In this document: positions 18,001-25,616 of the stretch, piece by piece | Layout: every line of letters begins with the position of its first letter | Numbering within the stretch: the stretch's first letter is position 1 | Assembly: GCA_020199975.1 (NCBI GenBank) | Contig: JAIVJP010000284.1 | Location: forward strand, 37,913-101,912 | Source: Acidobacteriota bacterium | GTDB taxonomy: Bacteria; Acidobacteriota; Blastocatellia; Pyrinomonadales; Pyrinomonadaceae | Reading direction: 5' to 3' | DNA length: 64,000 nt | Program-made: the position numbers and the translations under genes | The notes under the pieces: generated by a model | The model's database searches: none | Told to the model about the DNA's origin: nothing | The model's input: only the letters and a program-made list of their open reading frames with translations

Positions 18001-18577
18001 TGGTGACCTGCGCGATAACCGGAACGCGCACACGATGCTTCTCAAAGTGCGCAAAGATTGCGCCGAGCGCCGCTTTTGTTTGCAGCAAATCCTGACAGGT
18101 CTCGACTATCAGGAGATCTACGCCGCCATCCAGGAGCCCGCGTACTTGTTCGGCATACGCCGCTCGGAGATCGGCGAACGTGATATGACCGAGCGTCGGA
18201 AGCTTGCGGCCTGGGCCCATTGAGCCCGCGACCCAGCGAGGTTTGTCCTTGGTTGAGTAATCTGCGGCAACACGTTTGCCTAGACGAGCGGCCAGGACGT
18301 TCATGTCATACGCCTTATCGGCCATGTCGTATTCAGCAAAATCTACAGGCGTCCCGTTGAATGAATTGGTCTCGATTACGTCGCAGCCAACGTCGAGAAA
18401 CGCGACGTGGACGTTTTCCACCGCGTCGGGCCGGGTGACGAGTAAGTTCTCGTTACAGCCTTCAAACCGTAGCCCGCCAAAATCCTCCAGCGTGAGATTT
18501 TGGACCTGCAGGTTGGTGCCCATCGCGCCGTCAAAGACGACGATGCGCTCCTTTAATGTGTCGAGAAAATCACTCAT
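15038..18577 (-). CDS. metH: Cobalamin-dependent methionine synthase
   Basis: Transfers the methyl group of methyltetrahydrofolate to homocysteine through methylcobalamin. Full-length at 1179 aa with all four modules. The homocysteine domain (1-320) has Zn-binding VIGMNCG and VGGCCGTTP. The pterin domain (about 335-620) includes IVGERVNASGS and VLDVNVDFVGR. The cobalamin domain (about 650-890) has VKGDVHDIGKN, whose His ligates cobalt, and MSGLLVKST. The C-terminal AdoMet activation domain (930-1170) contains RPAEEYQSL-like sequence and SFGYPACP. ATG at 18577 lacks a clear ribosome site because a repeat element abuts it. The upstream leader may regulate it. Confidence 0.97.
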   Translation of the reverse strand: MSDFLDTLKERIVVFDGAMGTNLQVQNLTLEDFGGLRFEGCNENLLVTRPDAVENVHVAFLDVGCDVIETNSFNGTPVDFAEYDMADKAYDMNVLAARLGKRVAADYSTKDKPRWVAGSMGPGRKLPTLGHITFADLRAAYAEQVRGLLDGGVDLLIVETCQDLLQTKAALGAIFAHFEKHRVRVPVIAQVTIEVFGTMLNGTEIGAALTALAPFPIDVIGMNCGTGPRHMTESIRYLCENAPLPVSVLPNAGLPSVVEGKMHYDETPETFTNQVIHFASDFGVNVVGGCCGTTPAHLKLVVEAMQRISPKSRDAKLIPAASSIYFQQPYVQDASFLIVGERVNASGSKKMRDLLNAENWDGLVALAKEQEREGAHVLDVNVDFVGRNGEKDMHQLASRLVTNIKLPLMFDSTEWEKMEAGLQHAGGKSILNSTNYEDGVPRFTKVIDLAKRYGASVVIGTIDEEGMARTADGKFAIAKRAYEQATGELGLPASDIFFDPLALPISTGIEEDRRNALETIEGIRRIKKELTGCFTILGVSNISFGLNPASRVVLNSVFLHDAVEAGLDAAIVNASKIEPLNRIGEQELKVARDLIYDRREFEGDVCTYDPLTAFTTLFENVKSKAAKKESKGATVEERLKNHIIDGEKIGLEAELTTALEAYPALDIINNILLGGMKVVGDLFGSGQMQLPFVLQSAEAMKAAVRFLEPFMEKKGGATAKGTLVLATVKGDVHDIGKNLVDIILTNNGYKVINLGIKQPIDNILQAQEEHQADAIGMSGLLVKSTLIMKDNLDLMNERGITVPVILGGAALTRRYVDEDLKSIYKGSLYYAGDAFAGLHTMDKLVGGNGEQVITADLTKAAAAAGATQGEQTEDIEDRVGEEAKLGISKRAKPRGAISDGDTRHTTRSAIRTDVLIPQAPFYGSRVVDNIDLDDVFSFVNETALFKGQWQFKQGRRPAEEYQSLVRETVRPIYEGLIERSKREQLLLPQVVYGYFPAQSSGNDLIVYEDDQKIERLRFTFPRQPASKHLCLADFFASVESGRMDVVAFHLVTMGRRASEYAHELFKSDNYANYLYFHGLSVEGAEALAEFWHKRIREELGIADDDAADINKLFRQQYQGSRFSFGYPACPNLEDQAKLFELLEPGRIDVELSEEFQLEPEQSTSAIIVHHPEAKYFSID

Positions 18578-18697
18578 TTCCGATTGCCGATTTCCAATTG
18601 CCGATTTTCCGTTTGCTAGTTTCGAATTTAATCACAGCCTTTTATGCCCGCCGCCCTTGCCTTTCAATCGGCATTCGGCAATTGGCAATCGGCAATG
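18576..18697. repeat. Inverted repeat with CGATTGC/CAATTGG units abutting the metH start
   Basis: Arms 18576-18611 and 18665-18697 are imperfect reverse complements composed of 7-base units (CCGATTG, CCGATTT, CCAATTG). The left arm touches the metH start codon, so the element forms the 5' untranslated segment next to it. Confidence 0.85.
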
Positions 18698-18698
18698 A

Positions 18699-18729
18699 CA
18701 AAAGCCCCGCGCCAAACAACGCGGGGCTT
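18699..18729 (-). terminator. Intrinsic terminator inside the metH leader
   Basis: AAGCCCCGCG and CGCGGGGCTT (18702-18711 and 18720-18729) form a perfect 10-bp stem with an 8-base loop. On the minus strand it is followed by TTTT. It points towards metH, although the only upstream gene, coaD, runs the other way. It must therefore end either a leader transcript or a small RNA. An alternative small hairpin (18725-18738, GGCTT/AAGCC) would disrupt it. Confidence 0.75.
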
Positions 18730-18835
18730 GCCAAAGCCTTTTCGTCAGTCCTGTTAAGTCAAGACTCGCCGAGCTGTTTAGCCGATTGTTTTACGTGGCC
18801 GCAAGTCGCCTTAACTCACCACGTTTGGTCCGGCA
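18700..18835 (-). ncRNA. Candidate structured leader RNA of metH (or small RNA), class unknown
   Basis: About 135 bases from the predicted start site to the terminator. On the minus strand, ACGTGG pairs with CCACGT around a loop containing GAGTTAAG. That loop can pair with CTTAAC further downstream, as a pseudoknot would. Flanking GCCG/CGGC adds a basal stem. It does not match the consensus I know for cobalamin, SAM-I/II/III/IV or SAH riboswitches. The case rests on the terminator placed between promoter and metH. Confidence 0.45.
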
Positions 18836-18838
18836 GTC

Positions 18839-18867
18839 ATTGAAGCATCGCACCGTAAGACTGTCAA
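18839..18867 (-). promoter_or_regulatory. metH: Predicted sigma-70 promoter for the metH leader
   Basis: On the minus strand TTGACA (18862-18867) is followed after 17 bases by TTCAAT (18839-18844). The -35 is perfect and the -10 matches four of six positions. Transcription would begin near 18832. Confidence 0.55.
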
Positions 18868-18945
18868 GCTATTAGGGCCAACGACGCCGGACCAACAGGA
18901 GTTTTCATTTCCCATTTTACGGTTTAGCCCTTACCATTTCCCACC

Positions 18946-19449
18946 ATGCGACGCGCAATCTACCCCGGCTCATTCGATCCAGTCACTAACGGACACCTTG
19001 ACATCATCGAACGAGGTTGCAAGTTGTTTGATGAGATCATCGTAGCTATCCTGGTCCATCCTGAAAAGCAGCCCTTTTTTACCATTGAGGAGCGACGAGA
19101 AATGTTGTCGCAGGTGTTGCAACAAATTGATCGTGGTTCCTGCAAAGTTCATGTTGATCATTTCCAGGGGCTACTGGTCCAATATGCGGTTGCCCAACAG
19201 GCAAACGCGATCGTGCGCGGCATCCGGGCGATTTCTGACTATGAATATGAACTACAGATGGCATTGATGAACCGGCGGCTGGAGCCTTCGATAGAAACCG
19301 TTTTCATGATGCCTGCCGAAACGTACTCTTACGTCAGCTCGAGACTAGTCAAAGAAGTATTTCAGTTGGGTGGCACACTCGATGGATTAGTGCCGCCGGT
19401 GGTGGAAGCGCGCATGAAACGGAAGGTTAGACAGAGCGCCAATGACTAA
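18946..19449 (+). CDS. coaD: Phosphopantetheine adenylyltransferase
   Basis: Adenylates 4'-phosphopantetheine to dephospho-CoA, the fourth step of coenzyme A synthesis, in the cytosol. The 167 aa length is normal. The nucleotidyltransferase signature YPGSFDPVTNGHLDI is at residues 6-20 (the GHxDI His contacts ATP). The second signature YSYVSSRLVKEV is near residue 127, and RGIRAISDYEYELQMA near 90 binds the pantetheine side. ATG at 18946 is the only start giving the full first strand. It overlaps the next gene by 8 bases. Confidence 0.97.
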   Translation: MRRAIYPGSFDPVTNGHLDIIERGCKLFDEIIVAILVHPEKQPFFTIEERREMLSQVLQQIDRGSCKVHVDHFQGLLVQYAVAQQANAIVRGIRAISDYEYELQMALMNRRLEPSIETVFMMPAETYSYVSSRLVKEVFQLGGTLDGLVPPVVEARMKRKVRQSAND

Positions 19450-20644
19450 ACCAGCTTCATCGCTTTTTCCAGTTTCAGAAAACGTCGCGAAGATGCAGGC
19501 CTCGTCCACTCTTGCTGCCATTCAGGCGGCCGAAGCTTTGCGCGCGCAGGGTGTCAGCGTTGTCGACTTTGGTGCAGGTGAGCCGGATTTCGATACCCCG
19601 GACAATATTAAACAAGCTGCTGATCGGGCGATGATCGCGGGCCGCACAAAATACACCGCGACCGCAGGCACGCGCGAACTGCAACAGTCGATCATCGACT
19701 TTTACCAACGCGAGTTTGGCGCGGGCTATGAGCGATCAGAAGTGATGGGAACTTCGGGGGGCAAGCAGGCGATATTTAATGCCGTTGTGACGCTCGTAAA
19801 TCCGGGCGACGAAGTGCTGCTGGCAAAACCTTACTGGGTGACCTTTCCGGAGATTGTAATTTTTGCAGGCGCGTCGCCGGTATTTATTGAGACGGAAGAA
19901 ACTTGCTTTTTGCTGACGGCCGCGCAGGTTGAGAAAGCGATAACCCCGCGCACCAAACTGATAATACTCAACTCGCCGAACAATCCTTCAGGCCGCGTTA
20001 TTCCGCCCGGCGAATTCGAACGAATCATGGAGCTATTGGCCGAGCGCGGCATCTACGTGGTTTCGGACGAATGCTATTTGCGTTTTGTTTACCCGCCGGC
20101 GGAAGTTTTCAGTGCGGCTGCTTTGCCTGACAGACTGCGACAACGTCTTTGCATCGCCGGTTCATTCTCAAAAACATATGCGATGACGGGTTGGCGGATC
20201 GGCTATGCGCTGGCGCCGCGCGAATGGACCAGCGCAATGTTGAAGGTCCAGGGACACTCAACCAGCAATGCAAACTCGATTGCGCAAAGTGCGGCAGTCG
20301 AGGCACTGAATGGGCCCCAGGATTCTGTGGCTGCGATGCTTACTGAGTACACCTCGCGGCGAGCGTGGCTGTTAAATGCATTGAAAGAGATTCCGCGCAT
20401 AAGTTGCGCCGAGCCTGAAGGCGCGTTTTATGTTTTTCCCAACGTGCGAAACTGCTTGAACGCGGAAGTGAAACGCTCGGCGGAATTTGCGGCACGTTTG
20501 TTGGCAGAAGAACAGACGGTTGTAACAGACGGCGCTGCCTTTGGTGCTGAGGGTTGTATTCGTATTTCCTACGCTACTTCGATGGAGCAGCTGCGCGAAG
20601 GCGTGAAACGAATGAAGCGCTTCGTTGATAGATTGTCGCCTTAG
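19442..20644 (+). CDS. Aspartate aminotransferase family enzyme (PLP class I)
   Basis: Cytosolic pyridoxal-phosphate transaminase, most likely aspartate/prephenate type. 400 aa. The PLP lysine is in SFSKTYAMTGWRIGYA (Lys near residue 240). The PLP-phosphate and carboxylate-binding motifs are GEPDFDTP (near 45), NSPNNPSGR (near 178) and FVYPPAEVF. The Arg in the C-terminal CIRISYATS binds the substrate carboxylate. Its start overlaps coaD by 8 bases, so they are co-transcribed. The arrangement does not identify the substrate. Confidence 0.93.
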   Translation: MTKPASSLFPVSENVAKMQASSTLAAIQAAEALRAQGVSVVDFGAGEPDFDTPDNIKQAADRAMIAGRTKYTATAGTRELQQSIIDFYQREFGAGYERSEVMGTSGGKQAIFNAVVTLVNPGDEVLLAKPYWVTFPEIVIFAGASPVFIETEETCFLLTAAQVEKAITPRTKLIILNSPNNPSGRVIPPGEFERIMELLAERGIYVVSDECYLRFVYPPAEVFSAAALPDRLRQRLCIAGSFSKTYAMTGWRIGYALAPREWTSAMLKVQGHSTSNANSIAQSAAVEALNGPQDSVAAMLTEYTSRRAWLLNALKEIPRISCAEPEGAFYVFPNVRNCLNAEVKRSAEFAARLLAEEQTVVTDGAAFGAEGCIRISYATSMEQLREGVKRMKRFVDRLSP

Positions 20645-20677
20645 CCAAAAAACTAGTTTGGCAGTGGCTAAAACAAG

Positions 20678-20712
20678 AAGGGCGGCAACTGAATCCAGTC
20701 GCCGCCCTTTTT
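20678..20712. terminator. Strong terminator between convergent genes
   Basis: AAGGGCGGC and GCCGCCCTT form the stem, extended inside by ACTG/CAGT, with a run of five T on the plus strand (20708-20712). It serves the aminotransferase transcript and possibly, in reverse, the TonB-like gene that ends at 20729. Confidence 0.85.
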
Positions 20713-20728
20713 ACTGTTGGAGAACACC

Positions 20729-22207
20729 TTAATAAAGGTTGAAGTTGTATTCCAGTTGGATGTACATGGATACGGGGCGTCCATCCTTGGTGGCTGGCAC
20801 AAACCTGATTTGCCGTGCTGCCGCGATTGCCCGCTCAGTTAATCCAAACGGTAACCCAGATCTAGCACTTATATTGGTAACCTGCCCACCGGATGTGAAC
20901 ACCGCACGCAGGATCACTGTCCCAGTTATTTGGTTCTTGCGCGCATCTTCGGTGTACTGAGGCTCCGGCTTGGATAAGACGCGGGCCTTGGTATTAACGT
21001 CCTTACCACTAAACACCTTCTTATAGTCCGTACCGCCACCGCCGCCGCCGGGACCACCACCACCGTCATTGCGATCGCCGCCGCCAGTGTTGCCGCCGCG
21101 ACCTGGTCCGTAACCACCACCTTCGCCCGGTCCCATACCGCCACCGGTTCCAGTGCCCATACCATTGCCCGTGCCGGGACCTGAAGATGGGTCAGTGCTT
21201 TTGGACTCGCGCAGACCGTAGTTAAGATTGCGGGTATCCGGTGGAAATAACATTGGATCGGCAACAATCGTGGCCGCTACGGGTAAGGACGGATTCTTTA
21301 ACGCAGGCGGTTTCGGGTCTGGAGCCACAACCTGCGGAATCGTCAGTGAAGCTTGCGGGGTTTTTCCAAACGATGCGGGTTTCTGTTCCTGTCGCCCACC
21401 ACCGCCGCCACCGCCGGCCTTTTCCTGTTTTGGCTTGCTGCCGCCACCGTCGCCTTTAGCTTGTCCTGCCGTGCCTTCGTCTGGAGTAGGCTGGTCAGCG
21501 GGTATATCGATCAATTGATCGACAACTAATTCTTCCGCCGCTGCCCGTTCCTGATCCTGGCGCGTTTGCACCCGATCAAGCCACAGAACTCCAAACACCG
21601 CTGTGATCAACACAAACAGTGCCGTCAAAACACCCGTTGCAACATTTGGCTGGGACAGAAAACGCCACCCCGCCTGGCCATAGCCGGTGATCATGCGCTT
21701 CGAGAAGCCGAATGGGTCGCGCTTGAATTCGGGCCACGTTAATTCCGATTCATGGGCCACTTCGCGAAGTACCAGGCTCAGCCGCGCCATCAATCCTGCA
21801 TCGTCGATAAATGTCAGGTGATATTCGCCACGCGGCAAAACAGCAGCACCCGCTGCCCCGGCGAGAACCGGCGCGGCGATGCGGTCAGTAAAGGTCGGGT
21901 TACTCGCGACCTTCTTTTCCGGTTCCGCAATAGGTGCGTTTAAGGGGGTGCCATCCACGGGACAAAAGCTGAACTTATCCGCGAACTCTTCTCTGCAAGT
22001 GGAACAAAACTTCATTTCACGTACCTCTTTTTGGCTTTGGGGGAGCAGTACTGAATTTGCAGTATCTGCGTTTCCAAACTCCTGATAATAACTGTTTGCG
22101 ACGCGTTGATCGAGTTCTTTTGAAGGTTCTGGAGCAATCCAGCGATCAAGCAAACTCTTCAAATCATCTTCCGAGATAAAGCTGTCTCCCGGGTCAATGC
22201 TGCTCAT
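20729..22207 (-). CDS. Zinc-ribbon, single-helix protein with C-terminal TonB domain
   Basis: Membrane protein coupled to the ECF sigma gene just upstream. ATG at 22207 lies one base after the sigma stop and behind GGAGAAGG; the longer frame is not needed. In order: an N-terminal EDDLKSLLDRWIAPEPS segment, a zinc ribbon (CSTCREEFADKFSFCPVDG, about 67-85), a membrane helix (about 190-210), a long Gly/Pro-rich periplasmic spacer, and a TonB C-terminal domain (residues 410-492) with PQYTEDARKNQITGTVILRA. Energy-transducing TonB proteins lack the N-terminal parts. Placement next to the sigma factor suggests a sensor or anti-sigma-like role (inference). Confidence 0.8.
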   Translation of the reverse strand: MSSIDPGDSFISEDDLKSLLDRWIAPEPSKELDQRVANSYYQEFGNADTANSVLLPQSQKEVREMKFCSTCREEFADKFSFCPVDGTPLNAPIAEPEKKVASNPTFTDRIAAPVLAGAAGAAVLPRGEYHLTFIDDAGLMARLSLVLREVAHESELTWPEFKRDPFGFSKRMITGYGQAGWRFLSQPNVATGVLTALFVLITAVFGVLWLDRVQTRQDQERAAAEELVVDQLIDIPADQPTPDEGTAGQAKGDGGGSKPKQEKAGGGGGGGRQEQKPASFGKTPQASLTIPQVVAPDPKPPALKNPSLPVAATIVADPMLFPPDTRNLNYGLRESKSTDPSSGPGTGNGMGTGTGGGMGPGEGGGYGPGRGGNTGGGDRNDGGGGPGGGGGGTDYKKVFSGKDVNTKARVLSKPEPQYTEDARKNQITGTVILRAVFTSGGQVTNISARSGLPFGLTERAIAAARQIRFVPATKDGRPVSMYIQLEYNFNLY

Positions 22208-22208
22208 T

Positions 22209-22844
22209 TCAAGCCTTCTCCAAAGTAACAATTTCCCTGTGGCTATTCAAATAAGGTTGCAGCGTTTTCCTCAGCCGTGCGCGGGCCCGGTGGAGCCTTG
22301 CTTTTACCGCGCCAACATCGCTGCCCACCATGCTCGCGATTTCGTTCAGCGAGATTCCTTCATATTCGAAAAGAACTAACGCTTCGCGCTGTAAATGGGG
22401 CAAGTTTGCCACCGCTTCCGCCACGGTTTGGGACAATTCGTTCTCCAGCAATCTACCGAGCGGCGCCTTACCGACGGCTATAAAGTCATTCTCATCGAAT
22501 TCATCCAGCGCCGACTCTCGACCCAAGGTGCGCAACTGCTTAAGCCAAAGATTCCGGGTGGCCGCCAACAGATAGGTGCGCAAGGACGCCCGCCCGGGAT
22601 CGAAACTCGCTACCCTCTTTATCAAACTCAGGAAACAATCGTGGGTTAAGTCTTCCGCATTTTCGACGTTGCCTGACAATCGGTAGGCAAAACGAAACAC
22701 TGGTTTTCGATGCCGTTCATACAACTCCTGGAAGGCGGCCGCGTCGCCCGCTCCTGCCGATTCAAGCAAAAATTCGTCTGTGTTTCTCTCTGGCAATCGC
22801 CACTCGATTCTGCAGGAATCGCTTCCTACTAGTATTACCGACAA
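22209..22844 (-). CDS. ECF RNA polymerase sigma factor
   Basis: Extracytoplasmic-function sigma factor. Region 2 is seen in AAFQELYERHRKPVFRFAYR and NAEDLTHDCFLSLIKRV (residues 36-80), with WLKQLR as the end of region 2.4. Region 4 helix-turn-helix is LPHLQREALVLFEYEGISL through VKARLHRARARL (about 150-197). No C-terminal extension. The longest frame uses TTG at 22844; another TTG at residue 17 (LPERNTDEF) is a plausible alternative start. Translationally coupled to the TonB-like gene, which may be its regulator. Confidence 0.93.
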   Translation of the reverse strand: MSVILVGSDSCRIEWRLPERNTDEFLLESAGAGDAAAFQELYERHRKPVFRFAYRLSGNVENAEDLTHDCFLSLIKRVASFDPGRASLRTYLLAATRNLWLKQLRTLGRESALDEFDENDFIAVGKAPLGRLLENELSQTVAEAVANLPHLQREALVLFEYEGISLNEIASMVGSDVGAVKARLHRARARLRKTLQPYLNSHREIVTLEKA

Positions 22845-23013
22845 ACAGGTAAAGGATACGGCTTTCCTTCAACTTTCGTTCGCCCGAGGCGGCATTTCAA
22901 ATAACCGGGCCGAGTAAACTGCGTACAGCGGTCATGTTGTGAGCTTGTTCAAGCTTAACAGGTGGCCAATACTGTTCAACCCGAGGCTTTGGATGCATTT
23001 AGAAGGCAAACGG

Positions 23014-23042
23014 TTGACGACTAAATATCGTACCTCTAAGAT
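23014..23042 (+). promoter_or_regulatory. Predicted sigma-70 promoter for the M16-like gene
   Basis: TTGACG (23014-23019), 17 bases, TAAGAT (23037-23042), 64 bases before the ATG at 23107. Matches five and four of six consensus positions. Confidence 0.45.
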
Positions 23043-23106
23043 GTTTTCGCCTCCCTTTTTGGCCCAAATGACGGCCTGAGCTGGACATTATTCAATCGGG
23101 AACCTT

Positions 23107-24522
23107 ATGAACGTCGCTGCATTTAGTGGTTTTCTTAGGAAGATGGCGCTGCTGCTCTCGATTGCTGCGGCTTCTCAAACGCTCGTCTATCCGCAGTCGT
23201 CGGCCACTCCCGAGCGGTTCCAGCTGTTGAATGGCCTGCGTGTTTTAGTGCTTACGCGACCCGGCGACCAGGAGGTTTTGCTGAAGCTACGAATCAATAG
23301 TGGCGCCGCGTTTGATCTCTCGGCCAAAGCGGGCAGCATGGCACTCTTGGGTGATCTACTCTTTCCCGATCCGGCAACCCGCGAATACTTCACCGAAGAA
23401 ATGCAGGGACGGCTCAACGTGACGACGGATTACGACTCTATAACCATCACCATGCAAGGCCAGGCTAAGCAGTTTGAAAAAATGGCTGAGATTCTCCGCA
23501 CCGCACTAGTGACAACTCAACTGACGCCTGAAAACGTTGCGCGGGCCCGTGATGGCCGCGTCAAGATAATAAAGGACACGGGCATTTCGCCGACGATCTT
23601 GGCGGACCGGGCTATTGCCTCCAGGCTTTTTGGCGATTTTCCCTATGGCCGTCCTTACACAGGAACGGTCGAATCGCTCGAGCGGATCGAACGTGGCGAT
23701 CTTATGATCGCGCGCGAACGCTTTCTCAATCCCAACAATGCCACCCTGGTGGTTATCGGTGGTGTTGAGCGCCCGCGCGTTAACCGCGCCCTGCGCCAAT
23801 TACTCGGTGGCTGGCGCAAAAGTGAAAGAGTCGTTCCCGCAACCTTTCAACAGCCCGCCGTACCCGATGCACGCATACTAATCATGAATGCGCCAGCGGA
23901 CCAAAGTGCTGAAGTCCGACTGGCAGTGCGTGGTTTTGCTCGCAACGATCCGGATGCTCAGGCCGCGTCGTTGCTCGCCCTCGTCGCCCTGAAGCGTTGG
24001 GAAACACTTCTTCCGGACTTGGCGCGTAACCCGGTTTTCGTCAGACACGATGCGTTTGCGTTACCCGGCTGGTTTGTCTTGGGGGCAAGCGTGGACAACT
24101 TGTTGGCTGCCAAAACCCTCTCGATTGCACAAGAGGTAGTAAAGTCACTAAACACGCAACCTGTAACTGAAGCAGAGCTTGAAGCAGCGAGGAGCCAAGC
24201 CATCGCCGCGCTCAACAAACACATCGGCACAAAAGACGGTGCTGCCGAGGCCTGGCTCGACGTTGATACGTATTCAGTCAAAACCGCTCACGAACAGCTG
24301 GAGGCGCTGTCAAGAGTCTCTGCGAGCGATCTAAAACGAGCGGCGAATCGGTTATTTTGGGAGGTAGCGCTTGCATCAGCAGTGATTGGAAACTCCGAAG
24401 TTCTCAAACCACAGCTCGAGCGTTACGGGAAGATAGAACTCTTTGGTGAACTTCCCGCATCTTCCAACGTGAAAACTGATCCGAAGTCAGCCAAGCCGCT
24501 CACATCACCGAAACCTGAGTAA
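23107..24522 (+). CDS. Secreted M16 (insulinase-fold) peptidase homologue lacking the zinc site
   Basis: A signal peptide (about 1-30, ending in the TLVYPQSS area) precedes an M16-type double domain of 471 aa. The family's HxxEH zinc motif should lie just after the first strand-helix, where RINSGAAFDL and AGSMALLGDLLF are seen instead; there is no His-x-x-Glu-His anywhere. The rest is recognisable: YGRPYTGTVESLERI, FLNPNNATLVVIGG, and a second-domain ILIMNAPADQSAEVRLAVRG. It is probably a non-catalytic partner, as in two-subunit M16 systems, though no active partner is adjacent. Divergent from the sigma operon. Confidence 0.85.
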   Translation: MNVAAFSGFLRKMALLLSIAAASQTLVYPQSSATPERFQLLNGLRVLVLTRPGDQEVLLKLRINSGAAFDLSAKAGSMALLGDLLFPDPATREYFTEEMQGRLNVTTDYDSITITMQGQAKQFEKMAEILRTALVTTQLTPENVARARDGRVKIIKDTGISPTILADRAIASRLFGDFPYGRPYTGTVESLERIERGDLMIARERFLNPNNATLVVIGGVERPRVNRALRQLLGGWRKSERVVPATFQQPAVPDARILIMNAPADQSAEVRLAVRGFARNDPDAQAASLLALVALKRWETLLPDLARNPVFVRHDAFALPGWFVLGASVDNLLAAKTLSIAQEVVKSLNTQPVTEAELEAARSQAIAALNKHIGTKDGAAEAWLDVDTYSVKTAHEQLEALSRVSASDLKRAANRLFWEVALASAVIGNSEVLKPQLERYGKIELFGELPASSNVKTDPKSAKPLTSPKPE

Positions 24523-24578
24523 TCACATTTCATTCGCAACCTGCCTGCAACCATATCAACAGCAACTTTCGCTTAACT

Positions 24579-25307
24579 GTGTCTGACGAAGAAAGCGCAA
24601 AGAAACGCGAGCAAGCGCAACGCATCCGCGAAATGTTCGCGGCGATCGCCACTCGTTACGATCTTTTAAATCACGTGCTTTCGGGTAACGTCGATCGGCG
24701 CTGGCGAAGCCTGTTAGTAAAGAGAGTGGCCACAAGGTTGGCGGTCTCTGACGCTCGCATTCTTGATGTAGCGTGCGGGACGGGCGATCTTTCGTTGGCA
24801 TTAGATGCTGGGATAGAGGCCGAGGTGGTGGGACTGGACTTCTGCCGGCCCATGCTTGAGATCGCTGCTGCCAAGTCCAAAGATCGGGGACTGACGATTC
24901 CTTTCGTGGAAGGAGATGCGCTGAACCTTCCTTTTGGCGATCAGTCGTTCGATGGCGTATCCATAGCTTTTGGTCTTCGCAACCTTGCGAGCCTCGAAGA
25001 AGGCTTAAGAGAATTACTAAGAATTTTGCGACCGGGCGGAACAGTCGCGGTACTTGAGTTTTCAAGGCCCCAGGCACCGATTTTACGACCATTGTTCCGT
25101 CTTTACTTTACAAAGATTCTGCCGTTGTTTGGTGGGTGGATAAGCGGGTCGAAAAGCGCGTATCAGTATTTACCTTATTCGGTAGCGCGCTTTCCGGACC
25201 AGAGTTCCCTTACAGAGATGATGAAGAGGATTGGCTTTACCGAGGTCACTTTTCAGAATCTGACTGGCGGGATTGCGGCCCTGCATCTTGGCAGGCGTCC
25301 AAACTAG
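24579..25307 (+). CDS. ubiE: Demethylmenaquinone / ubiquinone methyltransferase
   Basis: SAM-dependent C-methyltransferase of quinone synthesis; menaquinone is expected in this lineage. 242 aa. The N-terminal signature FAAIATRYDLLNHVLS (19-34) and SAM-binding motif I DVACGTGDLSLAL (about 61-73) are clear. Family motifs GLRNLASLEEGLREL and LEFSRPQAPILRPLF follow, and YQYLPYSVARFPDQ lies near residue 195. GTG at 24579 is the start; an upstream ATG in frame is absent. Confidence 0.95.
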   Translation: MSDEESAKKREQAQRIREMFAAIATRYDLLNHVLSGNVDRRWRSLLVKRVATRLAVSDARILDVACGTGDLSLALDAGIEAEVVGLDFCRPMLEIAAAKSKDRGLTIPFVEGDALNLPFGDQSFDGVSIAFGLRNLASLEEGLRELLRILRPGGTVAVLEFSRPQAPILRPLFRLYFTKILPLFGGWISGSKSAYQYLPYSVARFPDQSSLTEMMKRIGFTEVTFQNLTGGIAALHLGRRPN

Positions 25308-25338
25308 GACAGGGATTCTTGCCCGTCCGAGCGAAATG

Positions 25339-25362
25339 AAGACAGACGCCAAGGTCTGTCTT
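25339..25362. repeat. Hairpin AAGACAGAC / GTCTGTCTT
   Basis: Perfect 9-bp arms with a 6-base loop. It is only about 30 bases after the ubiE stop and could act as a weak terminator, but no T-run of note follows. Confidence 0.6.
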
Positions 25363-25372
25363 ACTAAAGATT

Positions 25373-25398
25373 GGTTACAAGCACAGGTGCTTGTAACC
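25373..25398. repeat. Near-palindrome GGTTACAAGCAC / GTGCTTGTAACC
   Basis: Perfect 12-bp arms with a 2-base AG centre. It could be a hairpin or a dimeric-protein binding site. Confidence 0.65.
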
Positions 25399-25489
25399 AT
25401 AAGAGCGTAGCCTGGAGGAATTCCTGGCGAGTGTACGGTTGTCGGGGCCACGCACTCATTTCCAGCTTCCTCGCAGGCTACGTTCTTAT
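25399..25489. repeat. Inverted repeat ATAAGAGCGTAGCCTG / CAGGCTACGTTCTTAT
   Basis: 16-bp arms (25399-25414 and 25474-25489) with one mismatch enclose 59 bases that contain the palindromic GGAATTCC. This is the structure of a short REP or miniature element. Confidence 0.7.
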
Positions 25490-25616
25490 TATTAAAGATG
25501 CTCGGTTCCTTCGTCGAACTCCGGCAATCACAACTTTCTCGGCCGGGAATGTCTATCCTAGTCGTATGCTATTATCCTCGCGATTTTGATCCTTCCGTTA
25601 ATCGAGACACGCCAGA

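Larger units (their letters stand above)
25308..25616. other. Gene-free stretch with three hairpin elements
   Basis: 309 bases between ubiE and the permease gene. No convincing reading frame. The left half is filled by three separate inverted repeats (listed individually). The right half (25490-25616) shows nothing I can name beyond a likely 5' leader of the permease gene. Confidence 0.7.

Noticed and set aside
18700..18835. Known riboswitch upstream of metH (cobalamin, SAM, SAH)
   Set aside because: The conserved boxes of these classes were looked for and not found, so it is reported as unknown class.
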